Of a stretch of DNA of 64,000 nt, positions 35,542-45,769 are shown in pieces; position 1 is the first letter of the stretch; every line of letters starts with the position of its first letter. The notes beneath the pieces are model-generated. The model did no database searches. It was not told the origin of the DNA and saw only the letters and a list, made by a program, of their open reading frames with translations. The position numbers and the translations under genes are program-made. Source of the stretch: Lactococcus termiticola (GTDB lineage: Bacteria > Bacillota > Bacilli > Lactobacillales > Streptococcaceae); NCBI RefSeq assembly GCF_003116835.1, contig NZ_BFFO01000007.1, positions 50,089-114,088 on the forward strand. The letters are read 5' to 3'.

Positions 35542-36525
35542 TTAATCAGCATCATAGACAATGCCCGCCCGCTCACGCATCTTGTAAGAGGTCTCAGCCA
35601 CGGCAAGAGCGTAGTCCATCAGCTCCTGATATGCGGCCTGCTGGCCAGCAGGGTCATTGAGAATCCCTGCAAAATCAACAGCCTCATCATAGAGATTATG
35701 CTTGGCTGGCTTGCAGACGAGCTTTTCTTCATTGCCTTCGAGGTCAATGAATTTTGCTGACTTGATTTCAGAGATGGCATCAAGGACCAGCGTCCCTGTC
35801 GTCGTGTAAATCTCTGAAGGCAGGTAGCTATTAAAATTACCTGCATTTTTTACAGCGACCTTGTAATTGCCATAATCAAGGCAACCCACGCCTGAAAGGT
35901 CAACGCCTGAAGGCAGAACCACAGCATTGTAATAGGCAGAATCAGGCTTGCCAAACCAATAAACAGAGCCGTAGAGCATATAGACACCGAGATCGGCTAA
36001 GAGGCCACCTGAGAAAGCTTTATTAAATTTATTAGGCAATTTCTTACCTTCAAGGAGGGCCGGCATCTTAGACGAGTACTTCGAGTAAGTAAAATCAGCC
36101 CCGATGACTTCTTTATCCGCCAGGAAGTCCTTGATTTTCTTGTAGGCATCTTCGTGGATGTTTCGGGCCGCCTCAAAGAAGAGCTTGCCCTTGCTCTCAG
36201 CAAGAGCGATGATTTCTGCCAATTCTTTGGGATTAGAGAAGGCTGGCTTTTCGACGATGACATTGTGGCCAGCCTCGATAGCGAGCTTGGCATGCTCAAA
36301 GTGCAGGCTGTTAGGGCTTGCAATGTAGATGACATCCAGGTCATGCTGGAAAAATTCGCCGAGTTCATTGTAGACGGCTACGTGGTCCCAGTCTTCCGTA
36401 AAGGAGACGGCTCCAGCAAGCGTCCTTGAATAGACGGCATCAATATCGTATTGCTTTGTGAGTAGGGCAGCTTCAACAAATGATGAAGAAATCCAACCTG
36501 TACCAATCACGCCAAGCTTTAGCAT
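35542..36525 (-). CDS. Gfo/Idh/MocA-family oxidoreductase
   Basis: 327 aa NAD(P)-dependent oxidoreductase. MLKLGVIGTGWISSSF is the Rossmann start, IYIASPNSLHFEHAKLAIEAGHNV and EKPAFSNPKEL (catalytic Lys region) follow, then the C-terminal beta-sheet domain. AAGGAGA sets ATG 36525; an in-frame Met eight codons earlier lacks support. The substrate, perhaps a sugar or polyol derivative, is unknown. It is divergent from udk. Confidence 0.88.
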   Translation of the reverse strand: MLKLGVIGTGWISSSFVEAALLTKQYDIDAVYSRTLAGAVSFTEDWDHVAVYNELGEFFQHDLDVIYIASPNSLHFEHAKLAIEAGHNVIVEKPAFSNPKELAEIIALAESKGKLFFEAARNIHEDAYKKIKDFLADKEVIGADFTYSKYSSKMPALLEGKKLPNKFNKAFSGGLLADLGVYMLYGSVYWFGKPDSAYYNAVVLPSGVDLSGVGCLDYGNYKVAVKNAGNFNSYLPSEIYTTTGTLVLDAISEIKSAKFIDLEGNEEKLVCKPAKHNLYDEAVDFAGILNDPAGQQAAYQELMDYALAVAETSYKMRERAGIVYDAD

Positions 36526-36653
36526 GTTTTTCTCCTTATAGACTTGCAATTTCGTTCTTCTATTATATCAAAAGGAGACTGAATTTTCACATCTCAGTGG
36601 ATTTGAGGGAAATATGATAAAATGGATACAAACTCATATATAAAGGATGACCA

Positions 36654-37280
36654 ATGAAAAAACCTCTCATCATCGGTGTTACCGGAGGCTCTGCTTCTGG
36701 TAAAACCTCTGTTTCCCACGCCATTCTCGATAATTTTGAAAATGAAAAAATTGCCATGATTGAGCATGATAGCTACTATAAGGATCAGTCTAATCTGACT
36801 TTTGAAGAGCGGACCAAGACCAACTATGACCACCCGCTGGCCTTTGACACCGACCTCCTCATCGCCCAGCTCAAGGAGCTTTCTAGCGACCGGGCGGTTG
36901 ATATCCCGACCTATGACTATGCCAATCACACCCGGAGTGACAAGACCAAACGCCAAGAGCCCGTCGATGTTGTCATTGTCGAAGGCATCCTGGTCCTTGA
37001 AAATGAAAAGCTCAGAGACCTCATGGACATCAAGATTTTCGTCGATACTGACGACGATGTCCGCATCATCCGCCGCATCCGTCGTGACATCGAAGAGCGG
37101 AGCCGGACGCTAGATTCTGTCATCGACCAATACCTCAATGCCGTCAAACCCATGTATCATCAATTCATCGAGCCCACTAAGCGTTATGCCGATGTGATTA
37201 TCCCCGAAGGGGTGTCAAATACTGTTGGTGTGGATATTTTGATTACTAAAATTGCCAGTATTCTTCAGGGGGGGAATTAG
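36654..37280 (+). CDS. udk: Uridine kinase
   Basis: 208 aa. It phosphorylates uridine and cytidine for pyrimidine salvage. Walker [18 protein letters not shown], then [27 protein letters not shown] and [12 protein letters not shown] are standard. AAAGGATG lies before the ATG, and TGATAAAAT is the promoter -10. Two structured elements and an inverted repeat separate it from pta. Confidence 0.96.
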   Translation: MKKPLIIGVTGGSASGKTSVSHAILDNFENEKIAMIEHDSYYKDQSNLTFEERTKTNYDHPLAFDTDLLIAQLKELSSDRAVDIPTYDYANHTRSDKTKRQEPVDVVIVEGILVLENEKLRDLMDIKIFVDTDDDVRIIRRIRRDIEERSRTLDSVIDQYLNAVKPMYHQFIEPTKRYADVIIPEGVSNTVGVDILITKIASILQGGN

Positions 37281-37310
37281 GAATTTACTCCTGTATTTGT
37301 CCCGTTTCGT

Positions 37311-37434
37311 TCCGGAAATTCTGAAAAGCACTGTGAGGCACAGAAGCAGACAGTTTTGCTGACTCATTCTTAAATGGCGAGCCCTTTCGGTCTCGCCATT
37401 TGCCTTTTTCACAGTGCTTTTCAGAATTTCCTCC
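37311..37434 (-). repeat. Structured intergenic element, copy P3
   Basis: Perfect 23-bp outer stem 37314-37336/37409-37431 and a perfect 10-bp inner hairpin AAATGGCGAG/CTCGCCATTT. Read on the minus strand it follows the same order as P4: CACTGTGAAAAAGGCAA, hairpin with GAGACC, then TTTAAGAATG and a weaker second hairpin. Confidence 0.8.
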
Positions 37435-37525
37435 ACTGCACTCGTGCCAGTTATTTATCTTAATTTAGTGTTTTAAGCTTCCTATGTTCGATTTATTCCT
37501 AGTCTAAAATTGTACAATGAGTGGA

Positions 37526-37640
37526 AGCCAAAGGGCTCCAAGCACTGTGAAAAAGGGAAGTTTGGAGACATTAGGCTCCAAACTTAGCAATGGAAGCGAA
37601 GCTTCGCTTGTGACCTCACAGTGCTTGGAGCCCTTTGGCT
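37526..37640 (+). repeat. Structured intergenic element, copy P4
   Basis: Perfect 25-bp outer stem 37526-37550/37616-37640 sharing AGCACTGTGA with P3, inner hairpin AGTTTGGAG/CTCCAAACT and the palindrome AAGCGAAGCTTCGCTT. P3 and P4 are neighbours in opposite orientation in the udk-pta gap. Confidence 0.8.
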
Positions 37641-37655
37641 GGAACGATTAGTCAT

Positions 37656-37688
37656 AGAAAAGTAAGCGAAAAAAACGCTTACTTTTCT
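37656..37688. repeat. 13-bp perfect inverted repeat upstream of pta
   Basis: AGAAAAGTAAGCG and its complement flank seven A's, about 50 bases before the pta ATG and just upstream of TATACT. It may be a factor-independent terminator or an operator. Confidence 0.6.
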
Positions 37689-37736
37689 TCTCATTTATGA
37701 TATACTAGAGCTATTAAAAGAAAGAAGGAATCACTC

Positions 37737-38714
37737 ATGGAACTTTTTGAATCGTTAAAGACTAAAATCTCTGGCAAGGGCCTCAAGATTGTCTTCCCTG
37801 AAGGTACGGATGCCCGTATCTTGGGAGCAGCCAACCGCCTGAATGCCGACCACCTCATCACACCAGTCTTTATCGGCAATGTCCAAGAAGTGACAGACAC
37901 TCTCAAGGCCCGGGGGATTAACCCTGAAGGTTTTGAAATCTACGACCCCAACAACTGCGGTCGCTTTGACAACATGATCGAGCTCTTTGTTCAACAGCGT
38001 AAGGGTAAGGCTACAGCTGAGCAGGCCAAGGAAATCCTGAAAGACCCTAACTACTTTGGCACCATGCTGGTCTACATGGGCATCGCTGACGGCATGGTCT
38101 CTGGTGCCATCCACTCGACTGCTGACACGGTCCGGCCTGCCCTGCAAATCATCAAAACCAAGCCAGGTGTGAAATCTGTTTCTGGTGCCTTTATCATGAC
38201 CAAGGGCCGTGATGACAATGAAAAATACATCTTTGGCGACTGTGCCATCAACATCGAGCCAGATGCTGAAACGCTGGCTGACATTGCCTACGCTTCTGCT
38301 CAGACGGCTGAAGTATTCGACATCGACCCTAAGGTGGCCATGCTGTCCTTCTCTACTTTGGGTTCTGGGAAATCTGATGACGTGACTAAGGTGGTCGAAG
38401 CCACTAAATTGCTTAAAGAAGCCCATCCAGAAATCCAGGCTGACGGCGAACTCCAATTTGATGCGGCCTTTGAGCCATCCGTTGCCCGCCAAAAGGCTCC
38501 AAACAGTCCGGTAGCCGGCAAGGCCAACGTCTTCATCTTCCCAGACATTCAAGCCGGCAACATCGGCTACAAGATTGCCCAACGCCTCGGAAACTTTGAA
38601 GCTATCGGTCCAATTCTGCAAGGCCTGAACAAGCCTGTCTCTGACCTCTCTCGGGGCTGTAATGAAGAGGACGTCTATAAGCTGGCAATTATCACTGCTG
38701 CTCAGGCGATGTAA
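37737..38714 (+). CDS. pta: Phosphate acetyltransferase
   Basis: 325 aa. It interconverts acetyl-CoA and acetyl phosphate in the acetate branch that yields ATP through acetate kinase. IVFPEGTDARILGAANRL, GMVSGAIHSTADTVRPALQII and LSFSTLGSGKSDDV are family blocks. AAGGA lies seven bases before the ATG. Acetate kinase is not in the window. A clean terminator follows. Confidence 0.96.
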   Translation: MELFESLKTKISGKGLKIVFPEGTDARILGAANRLNADHLITPVFIGNVQEVTDTLKARGINPEGFEIYDPNNCGRFDNMIELFVQQRKGKATAEQAKEILKDPNYFGTMLVYMGIADGMVSGAIHSTADTVRPALQIIKTKPGVKSVSGAFIMTKGRDDNEKYIFGDCAINIEPDAETLADIAYASAQTAEVFDIDPKVAMLSFSTLGSGKSDDVTKVVEATKLLKEAHPEIQADGELQFDAAFEPSVARQKAPNSPVAGKANVFIFPDIQAGNIGYKIAQRLGNFEAIGPILQGLNKPVSDLSRGCNEEDVYKLAIITAAQAM

Positions 38715-38737
38715 GCTTTTAATAAATGATGTAAAAC

Positions 38738-38763
38738 AAAAGCTCCTCTAGCAGGAGCTTTAT
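38738..38763 (+). terminator. Terminator after pta
   Basis: AAAGCTCCT/AGGAGCTTT around CTAGC, then TATTGTG; moderate T content. Confidence 0.75.
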
Positions 38764-38790
38764 TGTGTTCTTTTCTTTATATTATGTAAA

Positions 38791-39504
38791 CTATTTCTTT
38801 CCGAAATGAGCCGCTACAGCCCCACCGCCAAACATCTGGTAGCGGACATCCTTGAATCCAGCTTCCTCAAACAAGCCTTTAAGCGTCTTCGCATCTGGAA
38901 AATCCTGGGCTGACTTTTGCAACCACTGGTATTCCTTGTAGGACTTGGCAAAAATCCGGCCGAAGGCAGGCATGATATGCTTGAAGTAGAGCTCAAAGCC
39001 CTGCTTGTAGACCGGCAGCGTCGGGTGGGAGGTGTCGATGCAGACGACCTGACCTCCTGGCTTGAGGACCCTGCGGATTTCTTTGAGGACGGTCAGATAA
39101 TCGGGCGTATTTCGCAGGCCATAGCCGATCGTGACCACATCAAAACTGTCATCAGCAAAGTCCAGCGACATGGCGTCTCCCTGAATCAGCTTGACATTAT
39201 TCAGCCCCTGGGCTGATAGCATCATGAGCTTCTTCTCTGCAATTTGGAGCATATTTTCAGAGAAATCAAGACCAGTGACATGCCCTTCCTGACCAACAGC
39301 TTCTGCCAGGTCAAAGGTCCAGTCGCCCGTCCCACAGCAGAGGTCGAGGACGGCTCCAGCTTTAGGAATCGTCATCTTCTTCATCGTGCTTGCCCGCCAG
39401 CGGTCGTGCTGGCGGAAGCTGATGATGGCGTTCATCTTGTCATAGTCTCCTGAGATTTTATTGAAAATTTCATGGACACGTTCTTGGTTTACCTTATTTG
39501 TCAT
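38791..39504 (-). CDS. menG: Demethylmenaquinone methyltransferase
   Basis: 237 aa SAM-dependent UbiE/MenG enzyme, the last step of menaquinone synthesis. VHEIFNKISGDYDKMNAIISF, LDLCCGTGDWTFDLA and GYGLRNTPDYLTVLKEIRRVLKPGG are the family marks. An extended -10 (TGCTATACT) lies six bases before the ATG and no Shine-Dalgarno site fits. A menaquinone role agrees with the quinone use of lactococci and with the EetA/EetB-like pair at 50.0-50.9 kb. Confidence 0.94.
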   Translation of the reverse strand: MTNKVNQERVHEIFNKISGDYDKMNAIISFRQHDRWRASTMKKMTIPKAGAVLDLCCGTGDWTFDLAEAVGQEGHVTGLDFSENMLQIAEKKLMMLSAQGLNNVKLIQGDAMSLDFADDSFDVVTIGYGLRNTPDYLTVLKEIRRVLKPGGQVVCIDTSHPTLPVYKQGFELYFKHIMPAFGRIFAKSYKEYQWLQKSAQDFPDAKTLKGLFEEAGFKDVRYQMFGGGAVAAHFGKK

Positions 39505-39519
39505 GTTTTAAGTATAGCA
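39505..39519 (-). promoter_or_regulatory. Extended -10 directly before menG
   Basis: TGCTATACT (hexamer 39511-39516), six bases, ATG. It directly follows the T-run of the leuS terminator. Predicted leaderless start. Confidence 0.6.
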
Positions 39520-39546
39520 AAAAAATCCCCCCAATCGGGAGATTTC
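39519..39546 (-). terminator. Terminator after leuS
   Basis: AAATCTCCC pairs with GGGGGGATTT, followed by TTTT on the minus strand. Confidence 0.85.
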
Positions 39547-39547
39547 C

Positions 39548-42028
39548 TTATTTCACAACAATATTCACCAACTTACTAGGCACAGCAATAAGCTTCACAA
39601 CATTGCCGTCAGGCTTCACTGCATCCAGTGCCAGCTGGCCCATGGTCTCCCGGTCGGTATCCTTTGGAATCACAAGCTTCTGCTTGAGTTTGCCGTTGAC
39701 TTGGACGACGATTTCGACTTCGGCTTCGACGAGCTTGCTTTCGTCATAAGCTGGCCAAGCCACATAAGAGATGCCGTCAGCCTCGCCGAGGAAGCTCCAG
39801 AGCTCTTCTGCCATGTGTGGGGCGATTGGAGCGAGGAGTTGGACAAAGCCTTTGGCATAGGCCTTAGGCAGGCTTGCTTCCTTATTAGCAGCATTGACGA
39901 AAATCATGAGCTGAGAGATAGCGGTATTGAAGAGCATGCCTTCGAGTCGCTCTGTGACGTTCTTGACGGTCTCGTTGTAGACCTTGTCGAGCTTGCCATC
40001 ATTGTCATCAGAGAGACTAGCCGAAGTAATCAAACGCCAAGCCCGGTCAAGGAACTTGCGAGAGCCCTCGAGGCCTTCTTCTGACCAGGCGATGCTGGCG
40101 TCGAGCGGTCCCATGAACATCTCATAGACACGCAATGTATCAGCCCCATAGCGTTCAACGACATCGTCAGGATTGACGACGTTCTTGAGTGACTTGGACA
40201 TCTTGGCTGGAGCCTGTTCGAGCGCTTCGCCATTTTCGATATTGAAGAACTTCCCGTCACGTTTTTCAACCTTATCGGTCGCCACCAAAGCTCCCCGACT
40301 ATCACGGTATGAAGTCCCCAGAATCATCCCTTGGTTAAAGAGTTTTTGGAAGGGCTCTTTGGTCGGTACGACACCAAGGTCATAGAGGAACTTATGCCAG
40401 AAACGGGCGTAGAGCAAGTGCAGGACGGCGTGCTCAGCCCCACCGATATAGATGTCAACCGGCAACCAGGCCTTCAAAAGCTCAGGGTCAGCCAATTGCT
40501 GGTCATTTTTAGGGTCAATATAGCGGAGATAATACCAGCTAGAGCCCGCCCATTGTGGCATGGTATTAGTCTCACGCCGGCCCTTCACGCCGTCTTCACG
40601 AGTGACGGTAAGCCAGTCGGTCAGATTGGCCAATGGGCTTTCACCAGTACCTGAAGGCTTGATGTCGCTGGTCTTTGGCAGAATCAGTGGCAGTTCGCTT
40701 TCAGGGACAGCGCTCGAAGTCCCGTCTTCCCAATGAATCACAGGAATTGGCTCTCCCCAATAACGCTGACGGCTGAAGAGCCAGTCACGGAGGCGGTAGG
40801 TAATCTTCTTGCTACCGACTTCTTTTTCTTCCAGCCAACTCAAGATTTTCTCGATGGCTGTGGCCTTGTCCAGGCCGTCCAGAAAGTCCGAATTGATGTG
40901 GACACCGTCTTCAGTGAAAGCTGATTCATCGACATTGCCGCCCTCAAGGACAGGAATGATTTCAAGGCCAAAGGTCTTCGCAAATTCCCAGTCACGTTCA
41001 TCGTGGGCAGGTACAGCCATGATGGCTCCGTGGCCGTAGCTGGCCAGGACATAGTCGGCAATCCAGATTGGGATTTCCTTACCGTTGACTGGATTGACCG
41101 CATAGGCACCTGTGAAGACACCGGTCTTGTCTTTGGCCAGGTCGGTCCGGGCCAGGTCAGACTTGAGGGAGGCTTCGTGCTTGTAGTTGTCGACGGCTTC
41201 AGCCTGCTCAGGCGTCTTGATGCTGTCCACTAGTGGATGCTCAGGGGCAAGGACGGCGTAGGTCGCACCAAACAGCGTATCAGGACGGGTCGTAAAGACC
41301 GTGAAATCAAGCTCAGTCCCTGCGACCTTAAAGTTCACATCCGCACCGCTGGATTTCCCAATCCAGTTGCGTTGCATTTCCTTGATAGACTCAGGCCAGT
41401 CGACTTCTTCCAAGTCTTCGAGCAGGCGTTCTGCATAGGCTGTGATCTTCAGCATCCATTGACGCATGGGCTTGCGGACAACAGGATAGCCGCCACGCTC
41501 AGAGGTCCCGTCGGGCAGGACTTCTTCATTGGCGATGGCAGTGCCCAGTTCTTCGACCCAGTTGACGGCCACTTCTGCTTCATAGGCTAGGCCTTTTTCA
41601 TAGAGCTTGGTGAAAATCCATTGGGTCCACTTGTAGTATTCTGGGTCAGTCGTGTTGATTTCACGCTCCCAGTCATAGCTGAAGCCCAGGGCGTTGATTT
41701 GCCGCTTAAAGTTGGCGATGTTTTCAGCCGTAAAATCAGCTGGGTCATTGCCTGTGCTCATGGCATAGTTTTCAGCAGGCAGGCCAAAAGCGTCCCAGCC
41801 CATTGGATGAAGGACATTGTAGCCCTGTGCCCGCTTGAAGCGACTGAGGATGTCGGTCGCTGTATAGCCTTCTGGGTGGCCAACGTGGAGGCCGGCGCCA
41901 GATGGATAAGGGAACATGTCTAAAGCATAGAAATTCTTCTTGCTTGCGTCAGTTCCAGTGCGGAAAGTCTGGTTCTCCGCCCAGTATTTTTGCCATTTTT
42001 GTTCGATTTGCTTGTGATTATATTCCAT
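39548..42028 (-). CDS. leuS: Leucyl-tRNA synthetase
   Basis: 826 aa class I synthetase. The HIGH-type motif is in [16 protein letters not shown], the editing domain runs about 220-420 ([20 protein letters not shown]), and [16 protein letters not shown] is the KMSKS loop. Length is normal. AAGGA precedes the ATG, and a promoter with TATAAT lies just upstream. The 110-base upstream region has no T-box. Confidence 0.97.
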   Translation of the reverse strand: MEYNHKQIEQKWQKYWAENQTFRTGTDASKKNFYALDMFPYPSGAGLHVGHPEGYTATDILSRFKRAQGYNVLHPMGWDAFGLPAENYAMSTGNDPADFTAENIANFKRQINALGFSYDWEREINTTDPEYYKWTQWIFTKLYEKGLAYEAEVAVNWVEELGTAIANEEVLPDGTSERGGYPVVRKPMRQWMLKITAYAERLLEDLEEVDWPESIKEMQRNWIGKSSGADVNFKVAGTELDFTVFTTRPDTLFGATYAVLAPEHPLVDSIKTPEQAEAVDNYKHEASLKSDLARTDLAKDKTGVFTGAYAVNPVNGKEIPIWIADYVLASYGHGAIMAVPAHDERDWEFAKTFGLEIIPVLEGGNVDESAFTEDGVHINSDFLDGLDKATAIEKILSWLEEKEVGSKKITYRLRDWLFSRQRYWGEPIPVIHWEDGTSSAVPESELPLILPKTSDIKPSGTGESPLANLTDWLTVTREDGVKGRRETNTMPQWAGSSWYYLRYIDPKNDQQLADPELLKAWLPVDIYIGGAEHAVLHLLYARFWHKFLYDLGVVPTKEPFQKLFNQGMILGTSYRDSRGALVATDKVEKRDGKFFNIENGEALEQAPAKMSKSLKNVVNPDDVVERYGADTLRVYEMFMGPLDASIAWSEEGLEGSRKFLDRAWRLITSASLSDDNDGKLDKVYNETVKNVTERLEGMLFNTAISQLMIFVNAANKEASLPKAYAKGFVQLLAPIAPHMAEELWSFLGEADGISYVAWPAYDESKLVEAEVEIVVQVNGKLKQKLVIPKDTDRETMGQLALDAVKPDGNVVKLIAVPSKLVNIVVK

Positions 42029-42110
42029 AGTTATTCCTTAAAATAGATTGCTTCAATTATATCAAAAATTAGGCGATATTGTAAGCCGGGCTCATGCCCC
42101 TTTTGCTTTC

Positions 42111-42138
42111 AAAAAAGCGACCTGTTGGTCACTTTTTC
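42111..42138 (-). terminator. Terminator after prs
   Basis: AAAAAGTGACC pairs with GGTCGCTTTTTT around AACA on the minus strand. Confidence 0.85.
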
Positions 42139-42139
42139 C

Positions 42140-43114
42140 TTAAAATTCTTTTAATACATGTGGCTCATAGAGGGGGGTCAATGGCCGGTGCTCATGGATT
42201 CTTACAATCGCATCAGCCAGGAGCGGAGCAATCGAAATCTGCACAATCTTCTCGCAGGCCTGATGGGCTTCTGGCAGGTCAATCGTATCAAGAACGACCA
42301 GCTTGTTGATGCCTGAGGCTGTGATCCGGTCAATGGCAGGACCAGAGAGGACACCGTGTGTACATGAGGCGTAGACCTCAGTGGCACCCAGTTCCTTGAG
42401 GGCATTAGCTGCCAGCGTAATGGTGCCGGCTGTATCAATCATGTCGTCAATCAGGATACAACGCTTGCCTTCGACGTCCCCGATGATGTTCATGATTTCC
42501 GCCACATTAGCCTTTGGCCGGCGTTTGTCAATGATGGCAATCGGAGCCTTCAAGAAGGCCGCAAGCTTGCGGGCACGGCCCACGCCACCGTGGTCAGGCG
42601 AGACGACAACCAGATCGTCAGAGGCTGATAGGCCATGGCGGATGAAGTATTCTGCAATTAATGGAGCCCCGACCAGATGGTCAACAGGGATGTTGAAGAA
42701 ACCTTGAATTTGTGGGGCATGGAGGTCAAAGGTGATGAGGCGGTCAGCCCCAGTCTTTTGAAGGACATTGGCCACCAGCTTTGAGGCGATAGGCTCACGG
42801 GCCCGGGCCTTGCGGTCTTGTCTGGCATAGCCATAGTAGGGCATGACCACATTGATGCTGGCTGCTGAAGAACGCCGGAGAGCATCCATCATGATTTGCA
42901 ACTCCATCAGATTGTCATTGACAGGGGCACTGGTAGACTGGAGGATGTAGACGTGCTCTCCACGCACACTCTCGCCAATCTGGATGCCAGTTTCTCCATC
43001 AGAGTAGGACTGGACCTCGACCTTACCGAGCTCAATGCCAATCTCAGCAGCGACTTTCTTGGCAAGTTCCCGATTTGACGAGAGGGCAAACAACTTCATG
43101 TTTGAATAGGACAT
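42140..43114 (-). CDS. prs: Ribose-phosphate pyrophosphokinase
   Basis: 324 aa. It makes PRPP for purine, pyrimidine, NAD and amino-acid synthesis. Marks: [36 protein letters not shown] and the PRPP loop [20 protein letters not shown] precedes the ATG. It supplies the PRPP used by the pur and pyr genes nearby. Confidence 0.97.
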   Translation of the reverse strand: MSYSNMKLFALSSNRELAKKVAAEIGIELGKVEVQSYSDGETGIQIGESVRGEHVYILQSTSAPVNDNLMELQIMMDALRRSSAASINVVMPYYGYARQDRKARAREPIASKLVANVLQKTGADRLITFDLHAPQIQGFFNIPVDHLVGAPLIAEYFIRHGLSASDDLVVVSPDHGGVGRARKLAAFLKAPIAIIDKRRPKANVAEIMNIIGDVEGKRCILIDDMIDTAGTITLAANALKELGATEVYASCTHGVLSGPAIDRITASGINKLVVLDTIDLPEAHQACEKIVQISIAPLLADAIVRIHEHRPLTPLYEPHVLKEF

Positions 43115-43224
43115 GGACTACCTTTCTTAAATAAACAGCTAAATATCAGAAATTGAGATAGTTATATTTTACCTTGAATAGGGGATTTTTTCAAGCCGGG
43201 CTATATCGTCTCAGAGCTGTGACC

Positions 43225-45624
43225 TTATTTCAAAGGACTTCCTGTACTATCAAAGCTCTTCTCCTGCTGGAAACTGCTATCTGCTGGAATGGTACCGAGT
43301 TGTTGAATGGCATTGACAAAGATGTCTGTATCATCGACCTGGAAACCTGTCACATCAGTAACTGTTGGCCGAGCAAAGGCTTCAAAGCCATCACCACCGC
43401 CACGCAGGAAGTTGTTAATGGCCACATGATAGCTCTTATCGAGCTCAACTGGACTACCATCTAGGAAGCTCATCTTGCTCACGACATATGGCGATTGGTT
43501 AGGGTGGACGCCAGAAGCTAAGTCAGGATTTGTGGTTACGCTGTATTTGATGCCATATTCCTGGAGGAAGAGGCCTGAGCCACTGCCGGCATCTGGAGCA
43601 TGGTAGGTCTGTTCATTGAGGGCAGCGAGGATTTCACGGCCGGTCATATTGACGACCTGAATCACGTTTCTGAAAGGTTGAACAGCCTGGGCCTGCCCCC
43701 AAGTGATGGTGCCGTCATCATTTTTCTTGAGGTCGGCCCGGATACCTCCATTATTGGTGAAGGCGACATCGACCTTGACATTATTGGCATTGGCTGCATC
43801 GTATTGAGCCTTGGTAATAAATTGTCCTAAAAGACTCTCGCCAAGGTCTGTCGGACTGATGTTTGGACTGCCGTTGATTCCTGAAATATCAGGAAGGCCT
43901 GAGACGGGCAAGAAGGCCTTGCCCCCACGACCGCTTGACAAGATTGGGTTTCCTGGCCGATAAGTCGCACCATCAGCATATTTACCGATAGGTTGATTGG
44001 CGATTTGGTCAGTAATGGCAGAGGCCTTGTCCACGATATTTTCTACTGTGGCATCTGCTTTAACGCTTGCATCTGTCCTTTGTCCATTGCCGTCGATAGA
44101 ATAGCTGGTCGTTGGCACAATCTTAGCTGTTGGCGTGGCTGTGAAGTCCTGCGTCTTGGTATCATAAGTCGCATTGACATTGTCAAAGGCCATCCCAAAG
44201 GAAAGGGCTTGAACCACACGAATTTTACCTACGACACCGTTGGTAAAGGTGTGAGAGTGGCCCGCGACATACAAATCTACTGAATTTGAAGGGTCAATCT
44301 TATCCAGCTTATTGATGATGTCTGCGGTCTCGCCGTAGACTGGCTTATTAGGGTCATTATCTGTATTGTCTGAAGCTGTATGGCCTAGGACAACGATAGC
44401 ATTGATTCCTTGGGCTTGGAGTTCTTTGGAGTATTTTGCAATCGCCTCTGATGGGTCCCCAAAGTTATAGGCTTCGACCTTGTCTTTAAGGACGATACTT
44501 GGGGTTTCTTGAGTAATGACACCAATAACCCCGATTTTCACCGTCGTACCATTGGCCGTCTTTTGATTCAAAATCGTGTAGGGCTTATAGCCATTTGGAA
44601 TCTTGCCGTCAGACTTGTTGGTCAGATTGGCCACGACAATCTGGTAGCCTCCTGAAAGCTGGTCACTTGAAAATTGATTATAGAAGCCTGCAGCCAGCTT
44701 GTCCAAGTTTGATGTAGGGTTGCTCACAGGATTTTTCCCCTGCATGATCGTATTGAGCTGGGGAAGGCCCTTATCAAATTCGTGATTGCCAAGCGTCCCC
44801 ACCTGAATCTTCATGGCATGAAGGGCAGCAATCGTCGGCTGATCATAAATGAGGGCTGATTGGGCTGGGCTCGCCGAAATCATATCCCCAGCTTCAAGGC
44901 GAAGGCTTAGACCGTTCTTGTTTTCGCTCAGGTACTGACTTGAGGCCTGATTGAGATAGCCTGCAAGCATCGCAGCTGTCCCGGTATAGTCCGTGGTTTT
45001 TCCTGTTGGATCCCCTGTAATGGCCGGCAGCGTCACTTTTTGATTGGCGGTTGCGACATTGCCGTGAAAGTCATTGATACCCAAAATTTGGACGGGGACC
45101 TTTTCAGCTTGTGGACTGGCCTGCTTATAGGCGTACCAGGCGATGCCCTCATATTTCCAGCCATGTTCCTTGACCAAAACATCCCGCTCATAGCTACTTG
45201 CTGTATTGAGGTGAGAGCCTACACCCGCTGCTGGATTGTAGAGGCGGTAGACCGCTTGGCCTGACTTATCAGCAGAGTGGAAAGAGATGCCTTCTGCTGT
45301 CCATCCTTGACCAGTTAGGACAGTCTTTTCATAGCTCGAACTTGTATAGAGGTGTTCGCCAGACTTAGGATTATAAAGGCGATAGATTGCGGAGCCCGAT
45401 GAGGGTTGTTGCCAGGCTTTGCCTTCTGCTGTCCAATTTTTATCAATCTTTGGAAGCTGACTATTTTCATAGCTTGAGCTGGTCCAGAGGTGGGCATGAT
45501 TGACCTTGTTATAGAGGCGATAGACATCTTGTGGCTTTGAGCTTTCAGCATGGGCCGTTAGACCCACCAGAGAAAGGCTCATTACTGCTGTAGTAGCAAA
45601 GCCAATTTTGACTGCGGTTTTCAT
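43225..45624 (-). CDS. Secreted 5'-nucleotidase/metallophosphatase with N-terminal DUF5648 module
   Basis: 799 aa. A signal peptide (about 1-26, ending AHA) is followed by the three-part DUF5648 module (about 33-170), a calcineurin-like phosphatase domain (VQILGINDFHGNV near 178, GTLGNHEFDKG) and a C-terminal 5'-nucleotidase domain (about 555-770, NNGGIRADLKKND). Such enzymes dephosphorylate extracellular nucleotides so the nucleosides can be taken up, which suits the nearby udk. There is no LPxTG anchor. AAGGAG precedes the ATG, and TGCTATAAT is the promoter. A weak cre-like site lies at 45676-45689. Confidence 0.9.
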   Translation of the reverse strand: MKTAVKIGFATTAVMSLSLVGLTAHAESSKPQDVYRLYNKVNHAHLWTSSSYENSQLPKIDKNWTAEGKAWQQPSSGSAIYRLYNPKSGEHLYTSSSYEKTVLTGQGWTAEGISFHSADKSGQAVYRLYNPAAGVGSHLNTASSYERDVLVKEHGWKYEGIAWYAYKQASPQAEKVPVQILGINDFHGNVATANQKVTLPAITGDPTGKTTDYTGTAAMLAGYLNQASSQYLSENKNGLSLRLEAGDMISASPAQSALIYDQPTIAALHAMKIQVGTLGNHEFDKGLPQLNTIMQGKNPVSNPTSNLDKLAAGFYNQFSSDQLSGGYQIVVANLTNKSDGKIPNGYKPYTILNQKTANGTTVKIGVIGVITQETPSIVLKDKVEAYNFGDPSEAIAKYSKELQAQGINAIVVLGHTASDNTDNDPNKPVYGETADIINKLDKIDPSNSVDLYVAGHSHTFTNGVVGKIRVVQALSFGMAFDNVNATYDTKTQDFTATPTAKIVPTTSYSIDGNGQRTDASVKADATVENIVDKASAITDQIANQPIGKYADGATYRPGNPILSSGRGGKAFLPVSGLPDISGINGSPNISPTDLGESLLGQFITKAQYDAANANNVKVDVAFTNNGGIRADLKKNDDGTITWGQAQAVQPFRNVIQVVNMTGREILAALNEQTYHAPDAGSGSGLFLQEYGIKYSVTTNPDLASGVHPNQSPYVVSKMSFLDGSPVELDKSYHVAINNFLRGGGDGFEAFARPTVTDVTGFQVDDTDIFVNAIQQLGTIPADSSFQQEKSFDSTGSPLK

Positions 45625-45769
45625 TAGGACTCCTTTTAGAATATTTTTCTTTCATTATAGCAAATATTATCAGAATGTAAATGCTTTCTTTTGGTTTTAT
45701 TAAAAAAACTGCATTTTTCATCTGTCATTCCTGAACAATAAAAAGAAAGCCCTAAAAGAGCTTTCTATC

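Noticed and set aside
37755..38621. 288-codon open frame opposite pta
   Set aside because: Shadow of the strongly conserved pta frame; the open frame follows from codon bias.
42029..42139. Possible T-box upstream of leuS
   Set aside because: No T-box sequence, specifier stem or antiterminator is present; only the prs terminator and a normal promoter.
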